A stretch of DNA of 64,000 nucleotides from Mannheimia sp. USDA-ARS-USMARC-1261 (GCF_000521605.1 NZ_CP006942.1:2223501-2287500), one strand, 5' to 3'; counted from the stretch's first letter, positions 38,176-53,055 are shown. Numbers and translations: made by a program. The notes: generated by a model from the letters alone, not told the origin.

Positions 38176-38562
38176 TTATTCCGCTGTTGCTTCTGCTGCA
38201 ACTTCCGGACGATCTACTAACTCAATGTAAGCCATTGGTGCGTTATCGCCTGCACGGAAACCACATTTTAAGATGCGGGTATAACCACCAGCACGATTTG
38301 CAAAACGTGGACCTAATTCATTGAATAATTTAGCAACTGTATCAACGTTGCGTGTACGAGCAAAAGCTAAACGGCGGTTTGCAACGCTGTCTGCTTTAGC
38401 TAAAGTAATTAACGGCTCAACTACACGACGTAACTCTTTTGCTTTTGGTAAAGTTGTCTTGATGATTTCGTGTTCAACTAGAGAACTTACCATATTGCGG
38501 AACATCGCTTGGCGATGGCTGCTGTTACGGTTTAATTGACGTCCACTCTTACGATGGCGCAT
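38176..38562 (-). CDS. rplQ: 50S ribosomal protein L17
   Basis: The 128-aa protein starts [20 protein letters not shown], diagnostic of L17, a large-subunit protein near the exit tunnel. It is the last gene of the alpha operon after rpoA, with a strong terminator downstream. Confidence 0.98.
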   Translation of the reverse strand: MRHRKSGRQLNRNSSHRQAMFRNMVSSLVEHEIIKTTLPKAKELRRVVEPLITLAKADSVANRRLAFARTRNVDTVAKLFNELGPRFANRAGGYTRILKCGFRAGDNAPMAYIELVDRPEVAAEATAE

Positions 38563-38595
38563 AACCTATTCCTTCTTAGAAAATCTATACCGAAA

Positions 38596-39585
38596 CTAGT
38601 CTTCTGCAATGCTTGCAGGCGGCCAGTTTTCAAGGCGCATACCGAGTGATAAGCCACGAGAAGCTAGAACATCTTTGATCTCTGTAAGAGATTTTTTACC
38701 TAAGTTAGGCGTTTTAAGTAGTTCAACTTCTGTACGTTGGACTAAATCACCAATATAGTGAATTGTCTCTGCTTTTAAACAGTTAGCAGAACGAACTGTC
38801 AGCTCTAAGTCATCTACCGGACGAAGAAGAATTGGATCAAATTCTGGTTTTTCTTCTTTCACTTCAGGTTGACGAACATCACGCAAATCAACGAATGCAG
38901 CAAGTTGCTCTGCTAAAATCGTTGCAGCACGACGGATAGCTTCTTCTGGATCTAATGTACCATTAGTTTCCATCTCAATAACAAGTTTATCTAAGTCTGT
39001 ACGTTGTTCAACACGTGCAGCTTCTACATTGTAAGCAATGCGATCTACTGGTGAAAAACGTGCATCAACTAACAAACGACCAATTGGACGGTCATCGTTT
39101 TGAGTATGAAGACGTGCTGATGCAGGTACATAACCACGACCACGTTGCACACGAATACGCATACTAATTGACGCATTCTTATCTGTTAAATTACAGATAA
39201 CATGATCGGGATTTACGATTTCTACATCGCCATCGTGTGTGATGTCGGCTGCAGTTACAGGGCCAATTCCAGATTTATTGAGTGTCAAAATAATATCATC
39301 TTTATTTTGCACTTTCACCGCTAGACCTTTAAGGTTTAATAATACCTCAAGAATATCTTCCTGAACGCCTTCTTTGCTGCTGTATTCGTGTAATACACCA
39401 TCAATTTCAACTTCAGTAACTGCACAACCCGGCATAGATGAAAGTAAAATGCGGCGAAGTGCGTTGCCTAATGTATGGCCAAAACCACGTTCTAACGGCT
39501 CTAATGTCACTTTAGCGCGAGTTGAACTAATTTGTTCAATATTCACTAAGTGCGGCTTTAAAAATTCTGTCACAGAACCCTGCAT
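38596..39585 (-). CDS. rpoA: RNA polymerase alpha subunit
   Basis: The 329-aa protein matches the E. coli length. The N-terminal assembly domain ([20 protein letters not shown]) is joined by an acidic linker (about 235-250) to the C-terminal domain ([19 protein letters not shown]), which binds UP elements and activators such as CRP and FNR. It is placed between rpsD and rplQ as usual. Confidence 0.99.
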   Translation of the reverse strand: MQGSVTEFLKPHLVNIEQISSTRAKVTLEPLERGFGHTLGNALRRILLSSMPGCAVTEVEIDGVLHEYSSKEGVQEDILEVLLNLKGLAVKVQNKDDIILTLNKSGIGPVTAADITHDGDVEIVNPDHVICNLTDKNASISMRIRVQRGRGYVPASARLHTQNDDRPIGRLLVDARFSPVDRIAYNVEAARVEQRTDLDKLVIEMETNGTLDPEEAIRRAATILAEQLAAFVDLRDVRQPEVKEEKPEFDPILLRPVDDLELTVRSANCLKAETIHYIGDLVQRTEVELLKTPNLGKKSLTEIKDVLASRGLSLGMRLENWPPASIAED

Positions 39586-39615
39586 TTTTTCCTCTCTTTG
39601 CGGTTAAGCTAACTA

Positions 39616-40242
39616 TTATTTAGAGTAAAGCTCAACAATCAGATGTTCATTAATATCTGCTGATAGATCTGAACGCTCTGGACGACGTTTAAATACGCCT
39701 TCCATTTTAGTCGCATCAACTTCTAACCAAGTCGGTTTTTCACGTTGAGTCGCTAATTCTAATGATGCTTTAATACGTGCTTGTTTTTTCGATTTTTCAC
39801 GAACAGCAACAACATCATCAACAGAAACTTGGAATGAAGGAATGTTTACTACACGACCATTTACTACGATTGATTTGTGGCTAACAAGCTGACGTGCTTC
39901 TGCACGAGTTGCAGCAAAACCCATACGATAAACTACGTTATCTAAACGACCTTCTAATAATACTAATAAGTTCTCACCGGTATTACCTTTTAAGCGGTTT
40001 GCTTCTGTATAATAGTTACGGAATTGACGCTCTAAGATACCATAAATACGGCGAACTTTTTGTTTTTCACGCAACTGACTACCGTAGTCAGATAAACGTG
40101 GCTTGCGAGCACCGTGTTGACCAGGGGCTACGTCAAGTCTATTTCTACATTTTGATTCAATCGCACGAACGCCTGATTTTAAGAATAAATCAGTACCTTC
40201 ACGACGGCTTAGCTTGAGTTTAGGACCCAAATATCTTGCCAT
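39616..40242 (-). CDS. rpsD: 30S ribosomal protein S4
   Basis: The 208-aa primary rRNA-binding protein starts [19 protein letters not shown] and contains the S4 RNA-binding domain ([21 protein letters not shown]). In E. coli S4 also represses the alpha operon by binding its leader; a comparable leader lies at 41034-41145. Confidence 0.98.
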   Translation of the reverse strand: MARYLGPKLKLSRREGTDLFLKSGVRAIESKCRNRLDVAPGQHGARKPRLSDYGSQLREKQKVRRIYGILERQFRNYYTEANRLKGNTGENLLVLLEGRLDNVVYRMGFAATRAEARQLVSHKSIVVNGRVVNIPSFQVSVDDVVAVREKSKKQARIKASLELATQREKPTWLEVDATKMEGVFKRRPERSDLSADINEHLIVELYSK

Positions 40243-40270
40243 TTTCTTTCTCCAATGATTCTAACGTCAA

Positions 40271-40663
<393 letters not shown>

Positions 40664-40676
40664 TTATCTACTCCGA

Positions 40677-41033
40677 CTATTTTTTGATCGGTTTGCGTGG
40701 ACCTTTACGGGTACGCGCATTAGTCTTAGTACGTTGACCACGTACCGGTAAACTACGACGATGACGTAAACCACGGTAGCAACCTAAGTCTAAAAGACGT
40801 TTGATGCTTAAAGTTACTTCACGACGTAAATCACCTTCGACAGTAAATTTACCAACTTCTTCACGCAGTTTTTCAATCTGCTCTTCAGACAATTCTCTGA
40901 TCTTTACATCTTCAGCAATACCCGTTGCAGCACAGATAGCTTTTGCACGAGTTTTACCGATACCATAAATAGCAGTTAATGCGATTACAGTGTGTTTCTG
41001 ATCAGGAATGTTAATGCCTGCAATACGGGCCAC
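40677..41033 (-). CDS. rpsM: 30S ribosomal protein S13
   Basis: The 118-aa protein starts with GTG, as E. coli rpsM does, reading [18 protein letters not shown] after the initiator. It contacts the 50S subunit through the intersubunit bridge. The GTG is preceded by AGGAGTGCATA and by a structured leader likely bound by S4. Confidence 0.98.
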   Translation of the reverse strand: MARIAGINIPDQKHTVIALTAIYGIGKTRAKAICAATGIAEDVKIRELSEEQIEKLREEVGKFTVEGDLRREVTLSIKRLLDLGCYRGLRHRRSLPVRGQRTKTNARTRKGPRKPIKK

Positions 41034-41145
41034 TATGCACTCCTATTATTTAAGTTTATTGATATACTGATCTTGAAAAGCCCGTTTCAGGATACTCAAA
41101 CAGTATATCAGGACGAATGAGCTGAGCAGTATAACTGCTCAGCGG
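41034..41145 (-). promoter_or_regulatory. Alpha-operon leader (putative S4-binding region)
   Basis: Between rpmJ and rpsM the minus-strand RNA contains a perfect hairpin (GCTGAGCAGT arms, 41121-41143) followed by complementary stretches (GATATACTG ... CAGTATATC) that enclose a purine-rich loop and end at the GTG start. Position, length and GTG start match the E. coli alpha leader, where S4 binds a pseudoknot; S4 control here is inferred. Confidence 0.55.
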
Positions 41146-41170
41146 GTTCTTTGCAAGAAATATGCGTAAA

Positions 41171-41284
41171 TTAACCTTGACGTTGTTTGTGTTTAGGGTC
41201 GCTACAAATTACACGAACCACACCTTCACGCTTGATTACTTTACAATTACGGCACATTCTTTTAACTGAAGCACGAACTTTCAT
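41171..41284 (-). CDS. rpmJ: 50S ribosomal protein L36
   Basis: This 37-aa ORF is too short for usual cut-offs. It reads [20 protein letters not shown] and continues with VICSDPKH, giving the zinc-knuckle ligands C11, C14, C27 and H32 of the zinc-binding (C+) form of L36. It lies after secY and before the alpha leader, as in E. coli. One residue shorter than the E. coli protein. Confidence 0.95.
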   Translation of the reverse strand: MKVRASVKRMCRNCKVIKREGVVRVICSDPKHKQRQG

Positions 41285-41305
41285 TGCTTATCCTTTGTTA
41301 AGGGC

Positions 41306-42628
41306 TTATTGACCTAAGCCTTTTAAGTTAGCTTTCTTCAACACAGAATCATATTGTTGAGACATTAAATGGCTCTGAACCTGTGCGATGAAATCCATAA
41401 TAACAACCACTACAATTAATAAAGAAGTTCCGCCTAATTGGAATGGAACTTTCCATAATGATGTAATGATGTAAGGAACCAAACAAACAAAAGTAATATA
41501 TAACGCACCGATTAAGGTTAAACGCGTCATTACTTTATCAATGTAACGAGATGTTTGTTCGCCTGGTCGATAACCTGGTACAAACGCACCTGATTTCTTA
41601 AGATTATCCGCTGTATCACGAGGATTATACTGCATTCCTGTATAAAAGAATGCGAAGAAAATTACTGCCATTGTAAATAGGACAATGTACAATGGTTGAC
41701 CTGGCTGTAATAATTGTGAAAGGTTAAATAACCATTCGAAACCCTCACTTTGACCAAACCACTGAGTAATACTTGCAGGAAATAAAATAACACTTGAAGC
41801 AAAAATTGCTGGTATTACTCCTGCCATATTAACTTTTAGCGGTAAGTGTGAAGATCTTGCAGGTGCCATCATTCTACCTTGTTGGCGACTTGCATAATTC
41901 ACAACAATTCTTCTTTGTCCACGTTCAACAAAGACAACAAAATACGTTACTGCAAATGCAATTATTGCGACTAATAGTAATACAATAAATGACAACTCAC
42001 CTTGGCGAGCTTGTTCAATTGTCTGCCCAATAGTTGCCGGAAGATCCGCAACAATACCTGCAAAGATAATCAATGAGATACCATTTCCGATACCACGCTC
42101 AGTGATTTGCTCACCTAGCCACATTAGGAACATTGTCCCTGTTACTAAGCTTATTACAGAAGTTATATAGAATAAGATATTTGGATTAGGAACTAATCCT
42201 TGTACCATATTCGGTAGGGCTAATGAAATACCTATAGATTGAATAAATGCTAATAGTAATGTACCGTAACGAGTATATTTACTAATTTTTCTACGACCTG
42301 CCTCACCTTCTTTCTTTAATTCAGCTAAAGGTGGGTGAATCGCTGTCAATAATTGAATAATAATTGACGCTGAAATATAAGGCATAATACCTAATGCAAA
42401 TATAGATGCACGGCTTAAAGCACCACCAGAGAACATATTGAACATATCAATGATGGTGCCTTGCTGTTGTCGAATTAATTCGGATAATACAGAAGCATCA
42501 ATGCCAGGAACAGGTATAAAAGAACCGATTCGGAAAACGATTAACGCACCTAAAACAAATAACAACCTTGATTTAAGCTCGCCAGTCCCTTTTTGTGTAC
42601 TACCTTGGTACCCTGGTTGCTTTGCCAT
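41306..42628 (-). CDS. secY: Preprotein translocase subunit SecY
   Basis: The 440-aa channel protein of the Sec translocon has ten membrane helices. It contains the plug-region [15 protein letters not shown] and the cytoplasmic loop [15 protein letters not shown]. It is encoded at the end of the spc operon between rplO and rpmJ as in other gammaproteobacteria. Confidence 0.98.
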   Translation of the reverse strand: MAKQPGYQGSTQKGTGELKSRLLFVLGALIVFRIGSFIPVPGIDASVLSELIRQQQGTIIDMFNMFSGGALSRASIFALGIMPYISASIIIQLLTAIHPPLAELKKEGEAGRRKISKYTRYGTLLLAFIQSIGISLALPNMVQGLVPNPNILFYITSVISLVTGTMFLMWLGEQITERGIGNGISLIIFAGIVADLPATIGQTIEQARQGELSFIVLLLVAIIAFAVTYFVVFVERGQRRIVVNYASRQQGRMMAPARSSHLPLKVNMAGVIPAIFASSVILFPASITQWFGQSEGFEWLFNLSQLLQPGQPLYIVLFTMAVIFFAFFYTGMQYNPRDTADNLKKSGAFVPGYRPGEQTSRYIDKVMTRLTLIGALYITFVCLVPYIITSLWKVPFQLGGTSLLIVVVVIMDFIAQVQSHLMSQQYDSVLKKANLKGLGQ

Positions 42629-42631
42629 CTA

Positions 42632-43066
42632 TTATTCCTCGATAGAACCGCCAGCAGCTTCGATAGCAGCTTTAGCACCTTTAGTTACACGTAAGCCTTT
42701 AATTACAACTGCTTTGTCAATTTCACCCGCTAAAATCACTTTAGCTGATAAAATATCTTTAGTAATAATATTAGCTGCTTTTAATGCTTCTAAAGTTACT
42801 TCGTTACCATCTACTTTAGCTAAGTCGTTTAAACGAATTTCAGCCACATGGAATGATTTTAGTGATGTAAAACCAAATTTTGGTAAACGACGGTATAAAG
42901 GCATTTGACCACCCTCGAAACCACGACGAACACGTCCGCCTGAACGAGATTTTTGACCTTTATGACCACGACCACCAGTTTTACCTAAACCAGAACCAAT
43001 ACCGCGACCTAAACGTTTTCCACTGTGCTTAGCACCTTCAGCTGGAGAAAGAGAATTTAAACGCAT
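42632..43066 (-). CDS. rplO: 50S ribosomal protein L15
   Basis: The 144-aa protein starts [20 protein letters not shown] with the Gly/Arg/Lys-rich N-terminal extension ([17 protein letters not shown]) that penetrates 23S rRNA. It is three bases upstream of secY. Confidence 0.98.
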   Translation of the reverse strand: MRLNSLSPAEGAKHSGKRLGRGIGSGLGKTGGRGHKGQKSRSGGRVRRGFEGGQMPLYRRLPKFGFTSLKSFHVAEIRLNDLAKVDGNEVTLEALKAANIITKDILSAKVILAGEIDKAVVIKGLRVTKGAKAAIEAAGGSIEE

Positions 43067-43070
43067 TCTA

Positions 43071-43247
43071 TTACTCCTCTACTTTAACCATATAAGATAC
43101 TTGATTGATCATACCACGCACCGCCGGTGTATCTTCAAGTTCTACAGTATGACGAATATGACGAAGACCTAAGCCTTTTAACGTTGCTTTATGTTTCGGT
43201 AAACGAGCAATAGAGCTACGAGTTTGAGTTACTTTAATTTTTGCCAT
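43071..43247 (-). CDS. rpmD: 50S ribosomal protein L30
   Basis: The start at ATG 43247 gives 58 aa beginning [20 protein letters not shown], the standard L30 N-terminus; a TTG two codons upstream is not needed. GGGG near the rpsE stop serves as ribosome site. Ends VSYMVKVEE as in the family. Confidence 0.97.
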   Translation of the reverse strand: MAKIKVTQTRSSIARLPKHKATLKGLGLRHIRHTVELEDTPAVRGMINQVSYMVKVEE

Positions 43248-43253
43248 ATCCAA

Positions 43254-44122
<869 letters not shown>

Positions 44123-44136
44123 AGTGTTACCTTACT

Positions 44137-44670
44137 TTACTTTTTCTTCGCTTCTTTAGTACGTACAACCTCATCAGAGTAACGTACACCTTTACCTTTA
44201 TAAGGCTCAGGTTTGCGGTATGCACGAATATCTGCTGCTACCTGACCAATTAACTGTTTGTCAGCACTTTTCAGAATAATTTCTGTTTGTGATGGACATT
44301 CACCAGTTACGCCAGCTGGCAACTCATGTTCTACAGGGTGTGAGAAACCTAAACTTAAAGCAACAGCATTGCCTTTCATTTGAGCTCTATAACCAACACC
44401 CACTAATTGCAATTTCTTAGTAAAGCCTTCAGTAACACCGATAACCATAGCATTAACAAGTGCACGAGCAGTACCCGCTTGTGCATCTGCATTAGCAACA
44501 CCTTCACGAGGTGCAAAAGTTAATGCGTTATCTTCATTTTTTACTTCAACTGCATTGTGAATTTCGCGAGATAACTCGCCATTTTTACCTTTAACTGTTA
44601 ATAGCTGACCGTTAAGTTTTACCTCAACACCGGCAGGAATATTAACAGGTGCTTTTGCAACACGAGACAT
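44137..44670 (-). CDS. rplF: 50S ribosomal protein L6
   Basis: The 177-aa protein has two L6 folds in tandem, starting [17 protein letters not shown], with the C-terminal signature [20 protein letters not shown]. It lies close to the GTPase-associated centre of the 50S subunit. Confidence 0.98.
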   Translation of the reverse strand: MSRVAKAPVNIPAGVEVKLNGQLLTVKGKNGELSREIHNAVEVKNEDNALTFAPREGVANADAQAGTARALVNAMVIGVTEGFTKKLQLVGVGYRAQMKGNAVALSLGFSHPVEHELPAGVTGECPSQTEIILKSADKQLIGQVAADIRAYRKPEPYKGKGVRYSDEVVRTKEAKKK

Positions 44671-44686
44671 TCTTCCTACCCCTTTA

Positions 44687-45079
44687 TTATGCTACGTAAC
44701 AGATAATTTCACCGCCGAGACCAGCTTGGCGAGCTGCACGGTCAGTCATTACACCTTTAGATGTAGAAACAACTGCAATACCTAAACCACCCATAACTTT
44801 TGGTAATTCGTCTTTACGTTTATAAATACGAAGACCTGGACGGCTTACACGTTGAATACTTTCTACAACAGGTTTGTTTTGGAAATATTTTAAAGTAATT
44901 TCCAGTTCAGGTTTTGCACCTTCAACAACTTTAACGCTTTCGATATAACCTTCTTCAGCTAAAACATTTGCGATAGCAACTTTTAACTTAGATGAAGGCA
45001 TACTGATTGCAACTTTATTCGCAGCTTGACCGTTACGAATACGGGTCAGCATATCTGCGATTGGATCTTGCATGCTCAT
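44687..45079 (-). CDS. rpsH: 30S ribosomal protein S8
   Basis: The 130-aa protein starts [20 protein letters not shown] and ends with [22 protein letters not shown] in two parts. It binds 16S helix 21 and, in E. coli, represses the spc operon through its mRNA near rplE; I did not identify that target here. Confidence 0.98.
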   Translation of the reverse strand: MSMQDPIADMLTRIRNGQAANKVAISMPSSKLKVAIANVLAEEGYIESVKVVEGAKPELEITLKYFQNKPVVESIQRVSRPGLRIYKRKDELPKVMGGLGIAVVSTSKGVMTDRAARQAGLGGEIICYVA

Positions 45080-45115
45080 GTATTTACTCCCATGATTCCA
45101 AATTAAAAGAGGTTA

Positions 45116-45421
45116 TTACCAGCTTGCCTTCTTAAGACCCGGAATTTCGCCACGCATTGCAGCTTCACGGACTTTAATACGGCTTAAACCAAACTTACGA
45201 AGTACACCATGTGGACGACCAGTTTGACGGCAACGATTACGCTGACGGATTGGACTTGAATCACGTGGTAAAGTTTGTAACTTTAACACTGCATCCCAAC
45301 GTTCTTCATCAGAAGAGTTTTCATTTGAAATAATCGCTTTTAACTCTTGACGTTTTGCGTAGAACTTATCAGCTAATTTAGCACGTTTTACATCACGTGC
45401 GATCATTGATTGTTTTGCCAC
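45116..45421 (-). CDS. rpsN: 30S ribosomal protein S14
   Basis: The 101-aa protein is the longer, zinc-free (C-) form of S14: [16 protein letters not shown] at the N-terminus and [19 protein letters not shown] near the C-terminus, lacking the CxxC pair of the short form. Confidence 0.98.
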   Translation of the reverse strand: MAKQSMIARDVKRAKLADKFYAKRQELKAIISNENSSDEERWDAVLKLQTLPRDSSPIRQRNRCRQTGRPHGVLRKFGLSRIKVREAAMRGEIPGLKKASW

Positions 45422-45432
45422 GATAACCTACC

Positions 45433-46301
<869 letters not shown>

Positions 46302-46311
46302 TACATTCTCC

Positions 46312-46695
<384 letters not shown>

Positions 46696-46709
46696 TTAAA
46701 ATAAAAAAA

Positions 46710-46752
46710 CACCCTTTCGGGACGAACCTGTTTACAGAACATAAACAGGGTG
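46710..46752 (-). promoter_or_regulatory. Terminator-like hairpin in the spc operon leader
   Basis: In minus-strand RNA, CACCCT pairs with AGGGTG, enclosing a second hairpin (CCTGTTTA / TAAACAGG) and a small CCC-GAAA-GGG hairpin, and seven T follow at once (46703-46709). The structure starts at the predicted transcription start, so it may act as an attenuator, or as a 5' stabilising hairpin. Confidence 0.55.
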
Positions 46753-46755
46753 CAA

Positions 46756-46784
46756 AATATACTAAAAATAAAGAAATTAATCAA
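46756..46784 (-). promoter_or_regulatory. Sigma70-type promoter of the spc operon
   Basis: On the minus strand TTGATT and TATATT are separated by exactly 17 bp, predicting a start near 46749. The 305-bp gap between rpsQ and rplN holds this promoter, the leader hairpin, an inverted uptake-word pair and the S10 terminator. Confidence 0.7.
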
Positions 46785-46850
46785 GTAATTTTTAAGTATT
46801 ATTCTTGATTTCAATGATATATTTTTAGTGAAGTATTTTATCGCATCTTA

Positions 46851-46909
46851 GCAAGCGGTCGAAAAACAGAGAAAATCTGCAAAAAATTAGAAAAATTTAA
46901 CCGCTTGTA
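46851..46909. repeat. Inverted pair of DNA uptake words between S10 and spc operons
   Basis: GCAAGCGGTC and the opposed AACCGCTTGTA flank about 38 AT-rich bases. The pair lies between the S10 terminator and the spc promoter. Confidence 0.7.
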
Positions 46910-46946
46910 CTGTTATCGTCTTGCCTTAATGACTTGTATAAAATTA

Positions 46947-46973
46947 AAAACCTCAGCAAATTACTGAGGTTTT
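46947..46973 (-). terminator. Terminator of the S10 operon
   Basis: AAAACCTCAG pairs with CTGAGGTTTT around seven bases, followed on the minus strand by TTTTTAATTTT. It lies 16 bp after the rpsQ stop. Confidence 0.85.
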
Positions 46974-46988
46974 ATTATTTCTAGTTAA

Positions 46989-47246
46989 TTAAGCAACAAC
47001 TGCTTTCTCAACTACACGAACTAAAGTCCAAGATTTAGTTTTTGAAACAGGACGACATTCCTTAATTTCAACTACATCACCTAATTTAGCTTCGTTGTTT
47101 TCATCGTGTACGTGAAGTTTAGTAGTACGACGGATAAACTTACCATATAAAGGATGTTTAACTGTACGTTCGATAGCAACTACAAATGATTTGTCCATTT
47201 TGTCGCTAACCACTTTACCTTGTACTGTACGAATTTTATCAGTCAT
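46989..47246 (-). CDS. rpsQ: 30S ribosomal protein S17
   Basis: The 85-aa OB-fold protein has [20 protein letters not shown] and [20 protein letters not shown]. It binds helix 11 of 16S rRNA and is the last gene of the S10 operon. Its start overlaps the rpmC stop by one base. Confidence 0.98.
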   Translation of the reverse strand: MTDKIRTVQGKVVSDKMDKSFVVAIERTVKHPLYGKFIRRTTKLHVHDENNEAKLGDVVEIKECRPVSKTKSWTLVRVVEKAVVA

Positions 47247-47436
47247 TATTCACCCGCCTTTTCGGTTAATACAGTTTTCACTTGTGCAATACTACGACGC
47301 ACTTGTTTTAACTGGTGGGTTTGTTGAAGCTGACCGGTGGCTGCCTGCATACGCAGTTTGAATTGCTCACCTAAAAGGTTTACTAATTCGCCATTCAGCT
47401 CTTCAACACTTTTGTTACGTAGTTCTTGAGCTTTCA

Positions 47437-47437
<1 letters not shown>
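47246..47437 (-). CDS. rpmC: 50S ribosomal protein L29
   Basis: The 63-aa two-helix protein starts [20 protein letters not shown]. It lies at the tunnel exit near L23. One-base stop/start overlaps join it to rplP and rpsQ. Confidence 0.98.
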
Positions 47438-47847
<410 letters not shown>

Positions 47848-47859
47848 TCAGCGATCTCC

Positions 47860-48564
47860 TTATTTACGACCTTTGCGAGCTGGCTTTTTAGGCTGTGCCG
47901 CTGGTTCTTTTTCAGATTCAATCACTGCAGCCATTCCACCAAGAATTTCACCCTTGAAGATCCACACTTTAACGCCGATTACGCCGTAAGTTGTGTGAGC
48001 TTCAGCTGTGCTATAATCGATGTCTGCACGAAGTGTATGTAGAGGTACACGACCTTCACGATACCATTCTGAGCGAGCAATTTCTGCACCACCTAAACGA
48101 CCGCTAACTTCAACTTTGATACCTTTAGCACCTAATTTCATAGCGTTTTGAACCGCTTTTTTCATAGCACGGCGGAACATTACACGACGTTCAAGTTGAG
48201 AAGCGATGCTATCTGCTACTAATTTAGCATCTAGCTCTGGTTTTTTCACTTCAGCAATGTTGATTTGAGCAGGAACACCTGCAATTTTAGCAACTGCATT
48301 GCGTAATTTTTCAACATCTTCGCCTTTTTTACCGATAACGATACCCGGACGAGCTGTGTGAATAGTTACACGAATACTTTTTGCAGGACGCTCAATAGTG
48401 ATGCGTGATACAGAAGCGTTCGCTAACTCTTTGTTTAAAAATTTACGTACTTTGAAATCGCCATCTAAGTTATCAGCGAAATCTTGTGTATTCGCGAACC
48501 AAGTAGAGTTCCAAGGTTTAACAATACCTAGGCGAATACCATTAGGATGTACTTTCTGACCCAT
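47860..48564 (-). CDS. rpsC: 30S ribosomal protein S3
   Basis: The 234-aa protein starts [19 protein letters not shown]. It has a KH domain with [17 protein letters not shown] and a basic C-terminal tail ([13 protein letters not shown]). It forms part of the mRNA entry channel and ribosomal helicase. Confidence 0.98.
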   Translation of the reverse strand: MGQKVHPNGIRLGIVKPWNSTWFANTQDFADNLDGDFKVRKFLNKELANASVSRITIERPAKSIRVTIHTARPGIVIGKKGEDVEKLRNAVAKIAGVPAQINIAEVKKPELDAKLVADSIASQLERRVMFRRAMKKAVQNAMKLGAKGIKVEVSGRLGGAEIARSEWYREGRVPLHTLRADIDYSTAEAHTTYGVIGVKVWIFKGEILGGMAAVIESEKEPAAQPKKPARKGRK

Positions 48565-48582
48565 TTGTTATTCTCCACTTAA

Positions 48583-48918
<336 letters not shown>

Positions 48919-48925
48919 TTACCTC

Positions 48926-49207
<282 letters not shown>

Positions 49208-49231
49208 TTACCTTTTAGTTAATGAATAAAA

Positions 49232-50053
49232 TTATTTGCCACGACGACGTACGATGAATTTATCAGTACGTTTATTGTGACGAGTTTTCTTACCTTTGGT
49301 TTGAACGCCCCAAGGAGTAACTGGGTGTTTACCGAAGTTACGACCTTCACCACCACCGTGTGGGTGGTCTACCGGGTTCATCGCAGTACCACGAACAGTT
49401 GGACGAATACCTCTCCAACGGTTTGCACCTGCTTTACCAAGAACGCGAAGCATATGCTCTGAGTTACCTACTTCACCGATAGTTGCAGTACACTCAGCTA
49501 ATACTTTACGCATTTCGCCTGAACGAAGACGTAAAGTTACATAGTTACCTTCACGAGCGATAATTTGTACATATGCACCTGCGGAACGAGCGATTTGACC
49601 GCCTTTACCAGGTTTTAATTCCACGTTGTGAACAGTTGAACCAACTGGAATGTTACGCATAGGTAATGCATTACCTACTTTAATAGGTGCTGAAGCACCA
49701 GCTTGAATCGTATCACCAGCAGATAACCCTTTTGGTGCTAAGATATAACGGCGTTCACCATCTTTATAAAGAACTAATGCGATATTCGCAGAGCGATTTG
49801 GATCGTATTCTAAACGCTCAACAACAGCTGGAATGTCCAATTTGTTACGTTTGAAGTCAATTAAACGGTAGTGTTGTTTATGACCGCCACCAATGTGACG
49901 AGTTGTAATACGACCTAAGTTGTTGCGACCACCAGTTTTAGATTTAGTATCTAAAAGTGCTGCAAAAGGTTTACCTTTATGTAGCTCAGTGTTTACAACT
50001 TTAACTACGTGACGACGACCAGCGGAGGTCGGCTTACATTTAACGATAGCCAT
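49232..50053 (-). CDS. rplB: 50S ribosomal protein L2
   Basis: The 273-aa protein, equal in length to E. coli L2, contains [17 protein letters not shown] and the peptidyl-transferase-proximal [18 protein letters not shown]. It is essential for subunit association. Confidence 0.98.
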   Translation of the reverse strand: MAIVKCKPTSAGRRHVVKVVNTELHKGKPFAALLDTKSKTGGRNNLGRITTRHIGGGHKQHYRLIDFKRNKLDIPAVVERLEYDPNRSANIALVLYKDGERRYILAPKGLSAGDTIQAGASAPIKVGNALPMRNIPVGSTVHNVELKPGKGGQIARSAGAYVQIIAREGNYVTLRLRSGEMRKVLAECTATIGEVGNSEHMLRVLGKAGANRWRGIRPTVRGTAMNPVDHPHGGGEGRNFGKHPVTPWGVQTKGKKTRHNKRTDKFIVRRRGK

Positions 50054-50071
50054 TTATATTATCTCCTCTGA

Positions 50072-50377
50072 TTATTCTGCCGCACCTTCAACGAAGTCAA
50101 GTGATTGACCTTCTTGAAGAGTTACATAAGCTTTTTTCCAGTCACTACGACGACCAACTTTAGCACCACGGCGTTTAGTTTTACCTTTAACCACTACAGT
50201 ACGTACAGAATCTACTTTTACTTCGAAAAGTTGTTCAACTGCGTTTGCAATTTCAACTTTGTTTGCATCTAATGCAACTTTGAATACGATAGTATTGCCT
50301 TTTTCTGCGTTGTTTGTCGCTTTTTCAGAGATATGTGGTGCTTTTAACACATTTAGCAAACGTTCTTGTTGAATCAT
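50072..50377 (-). CDS. rplW: 50S ribosomal protein L23
   Basis: The 101-aa protein ([20 protein letters not shown]) forms the docking site for trigger factor and SRP at the tunnel exit. Its start overlaps the rplD stop by four bases (ATGA). Confidence 0.98.
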   Translation of the reverse strand: MIQQERLLNVLKAPHISEKATNNAEKGNTIVFKVALDANKVEIANAVEQLFEVKVDSVRTVVVKGKTKRRGAKVGRRSDWKKAYVTLQEGQSLDFVEGAAE

Positions 50378-50976
50378 GCTAACATCTCCTCAATTTGTTT
50401 CACTGCATCTACAGTAACAACCACTTTATCGAAAGCGATTAAGCTTACTGGGTCGATACCTTGAACATCACGTACATCAACTTTATATAAGTTGCGTGCT
50501 GCTAAGAATAGATTTTCATCTACATTTGCAGTGATGATAAGAGCGTCAGTTAACGCCATATCTTTTAATTTTTGTGCTAATACTTTAGTTTTTGGTGCAT
50601 CGATCTCGAATTTCTCAACAACCACTAAACGGTCTTGACGAACTAATTCAGAAAGAATGCTTTTGATTGCACCACGGTACATTTTTTTGTTCACTTTTTG
50701 GCTGTGATCTTGTGGTTTAGCAGCAAATGTTACACCACCAGAACGCCAGATTGGTGATTTGATATCACCAGAACGTGCACGACCTGTACCTTTTTGACGC
50801 CAAGGTTTTTTACCTGAACCAGACACTTCAGCACGAGTTTTTTGAGCACGACTTCCTTGACGAGCACCTGCTGCATAAGCAACAACTACTTGGTGGATTA
50901 ACGCTTCATTAAACTCACGTCCGAAGGTAGTTTCAGAAACAGTTAGTGCGTTTGCACCTACAACTTGTAATTCCAT
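50374..50976 (-). CDS. rplD: 50S ribosomal protein L4
   Basis: The 200-aa protein contains the long tunnel loop with [20 protein letters not shown]. In E. coli and relatives L4 also represses its own operon by acting on the S10 leader; the leader here (51956-52136) has comparable hairpins. Confidence 0.98.
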   Translation of the reverse strand: MELQVVGANALTVSETTFGREFNEALIHQVVVAYAAGARQGSRAQKTRAEVSGSGKKPWRQKGTGRARSGDIKSPIWRSGGVTFAAKPQDHSQKVNKKMYRGAIKSILSELVRQDRLVVVEKFEIDAPKTKVLAQKLKDMALTDALIITANVDENLFLAARNLYKVDVRDVQGIDPVSLIAFDKVVVTVDAVKQIEEMLA

Positions 50977-50991
50977 CTCTATCTCCTAGAC

Positions 50992-51618
50992 TTATGCTTT
51001 AACTGCCGGTTTCACGATAACATCACCATTAGTTGCACCTGGAACGGCACCTTTAACTAATAGTAATTTACGCTCAACATCTACACGAACAACTTCAAGT
51101 GATTGAACGGTTACACGCTCAGCACCTAAGTGTCCTGCCATTTTTTTACCTTTAAACACACGACCCGGAGTTTGGTTTTGACCAATAGAACCAAGTACAC
51201 GATGTGATAAAGAGTTACCGTGTGTAGCATCTTGAGTACGGAAGTTCCAGCGTTTAACACCGCCTTGGAAACCTTTACCTTTTGATGTACCAGTAACGTC
51301 AACTTTTTTAACATCTGTGAAGATGTCAACATTGATTTCTTGACCTAAAGTGAATTCTTCACCTTCAGTACGAAATTCCCATAAACCGCGACCAGCTTCA
51401 ACACCTGCTTTCACGAAATGACCTGCTTCTGGTTTAGTTACACGACTTGCTTTTTTAGAGCCAGTAGTAACTTGAATTGCAGAGTAGCCATCGTTTTCAA
51501 GGGTTTTAACTTGAGTAACACGGTTGGCTTCGATTTCGATAACGGTAACTGGAATAGACACGCCGTCTTCAGTGAAAACGCGGGTCATACCAACTTTACG
51601 ACCGATTAAACCAATCAT
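50992..51618 (-). CDS. rplC: 50S ribosomal protein L3
   Basis: The 208-aa assembly-initiator protein starts [19 protein letters not shown] and has the central extension around [20 protein letters not shown] with the conserved Gln methylated by PrmB in relatives. Confidence 0.98.
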   Translation of the reverse strand: MIGLIGRKVGMTRVFTEDGVSIPVTVIEIEANRVTQVKTLENDGYSAIQVTTGSKKASRVTKPEAGHFVKAGVEAGRGLWEFRTEGEEFTLGQEINVDIFTDVKKVDVTGTSKGKGFQGGVKRWNFRTQDATHGNSLSHRVLGSIGQNQTPGRVFKGKKMAGHLGAERVTVQSLEVVRVDVERKLLLVKGAVPGATNGDVIVKPAVKA

Positions 51619-51643
51619 TGTAATAACCTCTTAAAATTCCCAA

Positions 51644-52136
<493 letters not shown>

Positions 52137-52142
52137 TAGGGT

Positions 52143-52171
52143 ATAATACTCTTTTCGTTATACTTATGCAA
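52143..52171 (-). promoter_or_regulatory. Sigma70-type promoter of the S10 operon
   Basis: TTGCAT and TATTAT are separated by 17 bp on the minus strand, predicting a start near 52136. The rest of the gap to sxy (to 52401) is AT-rich and holds the CRP-like site for sxy. Confidence 0.7.
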
Positions 52172-52294
52172 GAAGTTTTCACTTTTTTATATTTTTAACC
52201 AATAAATAAAACATTCCAAGATATACAACTTCCTAAAAACTTCATTTGAAGTAACTCAAATAAATAGTATTTTTAAATTTTTTTATTCTAACTT

Positions 52295-52310
52295 TTCGAG
52301 CCACTTCACA
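52295..52310 (+). promoter_or_regulatory. CRP/CRP-S-like site upstream of sxy
   Basis: TTCGAGCCACTTCACA has one strong half-site (TCACA) and one CRP-S-like half (TTCGA), flanked by T- and A-tracts. Aligned with the reverse-complement comM site it shares TTTTCGAG and 16 of 21 positions. It lies about 100 bp before sxy. sxy is CRP-controlled in Haemophilus and self-activated in E. coli. Confidence 0.45.
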
Positions 52311-52401
52311 AATCTAAAAAATCCTTGTTGAAATTTAATTCATAACAGTATTTATTATTCATAAACCTAATAATTACATAAACTTACACTGAGGTACATA
52401 T

Positions 52402-53055
52402 ATGCGAACAATCAATGAAATTAAACAAGAAATCTCTCCTATATTCGAGCCTATTCTGAAAGAATTTCGGATAAAAACTTACTTCTCTTATTATGCTATT
52501 TTCAAGAATAACCTAATGATTGCGTTGTATCAAAATGGAGCAACTTACTTGCGTATTTCTCAAAAAGATATGCCATATATAAGCAACTACCCTGGAACAT
52601 ACAATCTATCTGACGATAAAATAGGATTACAAAGCAGAAAGTTCTATTTTATTCCAAATACTATCTTAGCTGATAAATCTCAACTTAGTGTACTCATTCA
52701 CTCCACCTTAGAAGAACTACAATCCGAAAAACAAAAAATAGATAATAAACGTTCAACTCAAATCCGTACTTTACCTAATATGAACCTAAAGTTAGAAAGA
52801 ATGCTGAAAAAAGTAGGGATCTATTCAATACAAGACTTTGCTGAAACTGGCTATATTTCAGCATTTATTAAGCTGGTTATGCAAGGTTTTGACGCTACTG
52901 AAGATTTACTATTTAAACTCAACGGAGCATTAAACCACCAATATATCTACACCTTTACAGAAGAGCAAAAGCGAGAATTAATGCAAGAAGCTAATGAAGC
53001 CCTATATGCCTTCGGCTTAAGAAAAAGATTTAACACCAATCATTTAATAATGTGA
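52402..53055 (+). CDS. sxy: Competence activator Sxy/TfoX
   Basis: The 217-aa length equals that of H. influenzae Sxy. The TfoX N-terminal domain (about 15-110, with YYAIFKNNLMIALYQNGATY) is followed by the helix-hairpin-helix-like C-terminal domain, where LPNMNLKLERMLKKVGI parallels LPNLTIKHERALIKVGI of H. influenzae. Sxy redirects CRP to CRP-S promoters and so switches on DNA uptake; comM, with a CRP-S site, is at 21292. It is divergent from the S10 operon. The 5' region is AT-rich; I could not define the translation-limiting hairpin known in H. influenzae. Confidence 0.88.
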   Translation: MRTINEIKQEISPIFEPILKEFRIKTYFSYYAIFKNNLMIALYQNGATYLRISQKDMPYISNYPGTYNLSDDKIGLQSRKFYFIPNTILADKSQLSVLIHSTLEELQSEKQKIDNKRSTQIRTLPNMNLKLERMLKKVGIYSIQDFAETGYISAFIKLVMQGFDATEDLLFKLNGALNHQYIYTFTEEQKRELMQEANEALYAFGLRKRFNTNHLIM

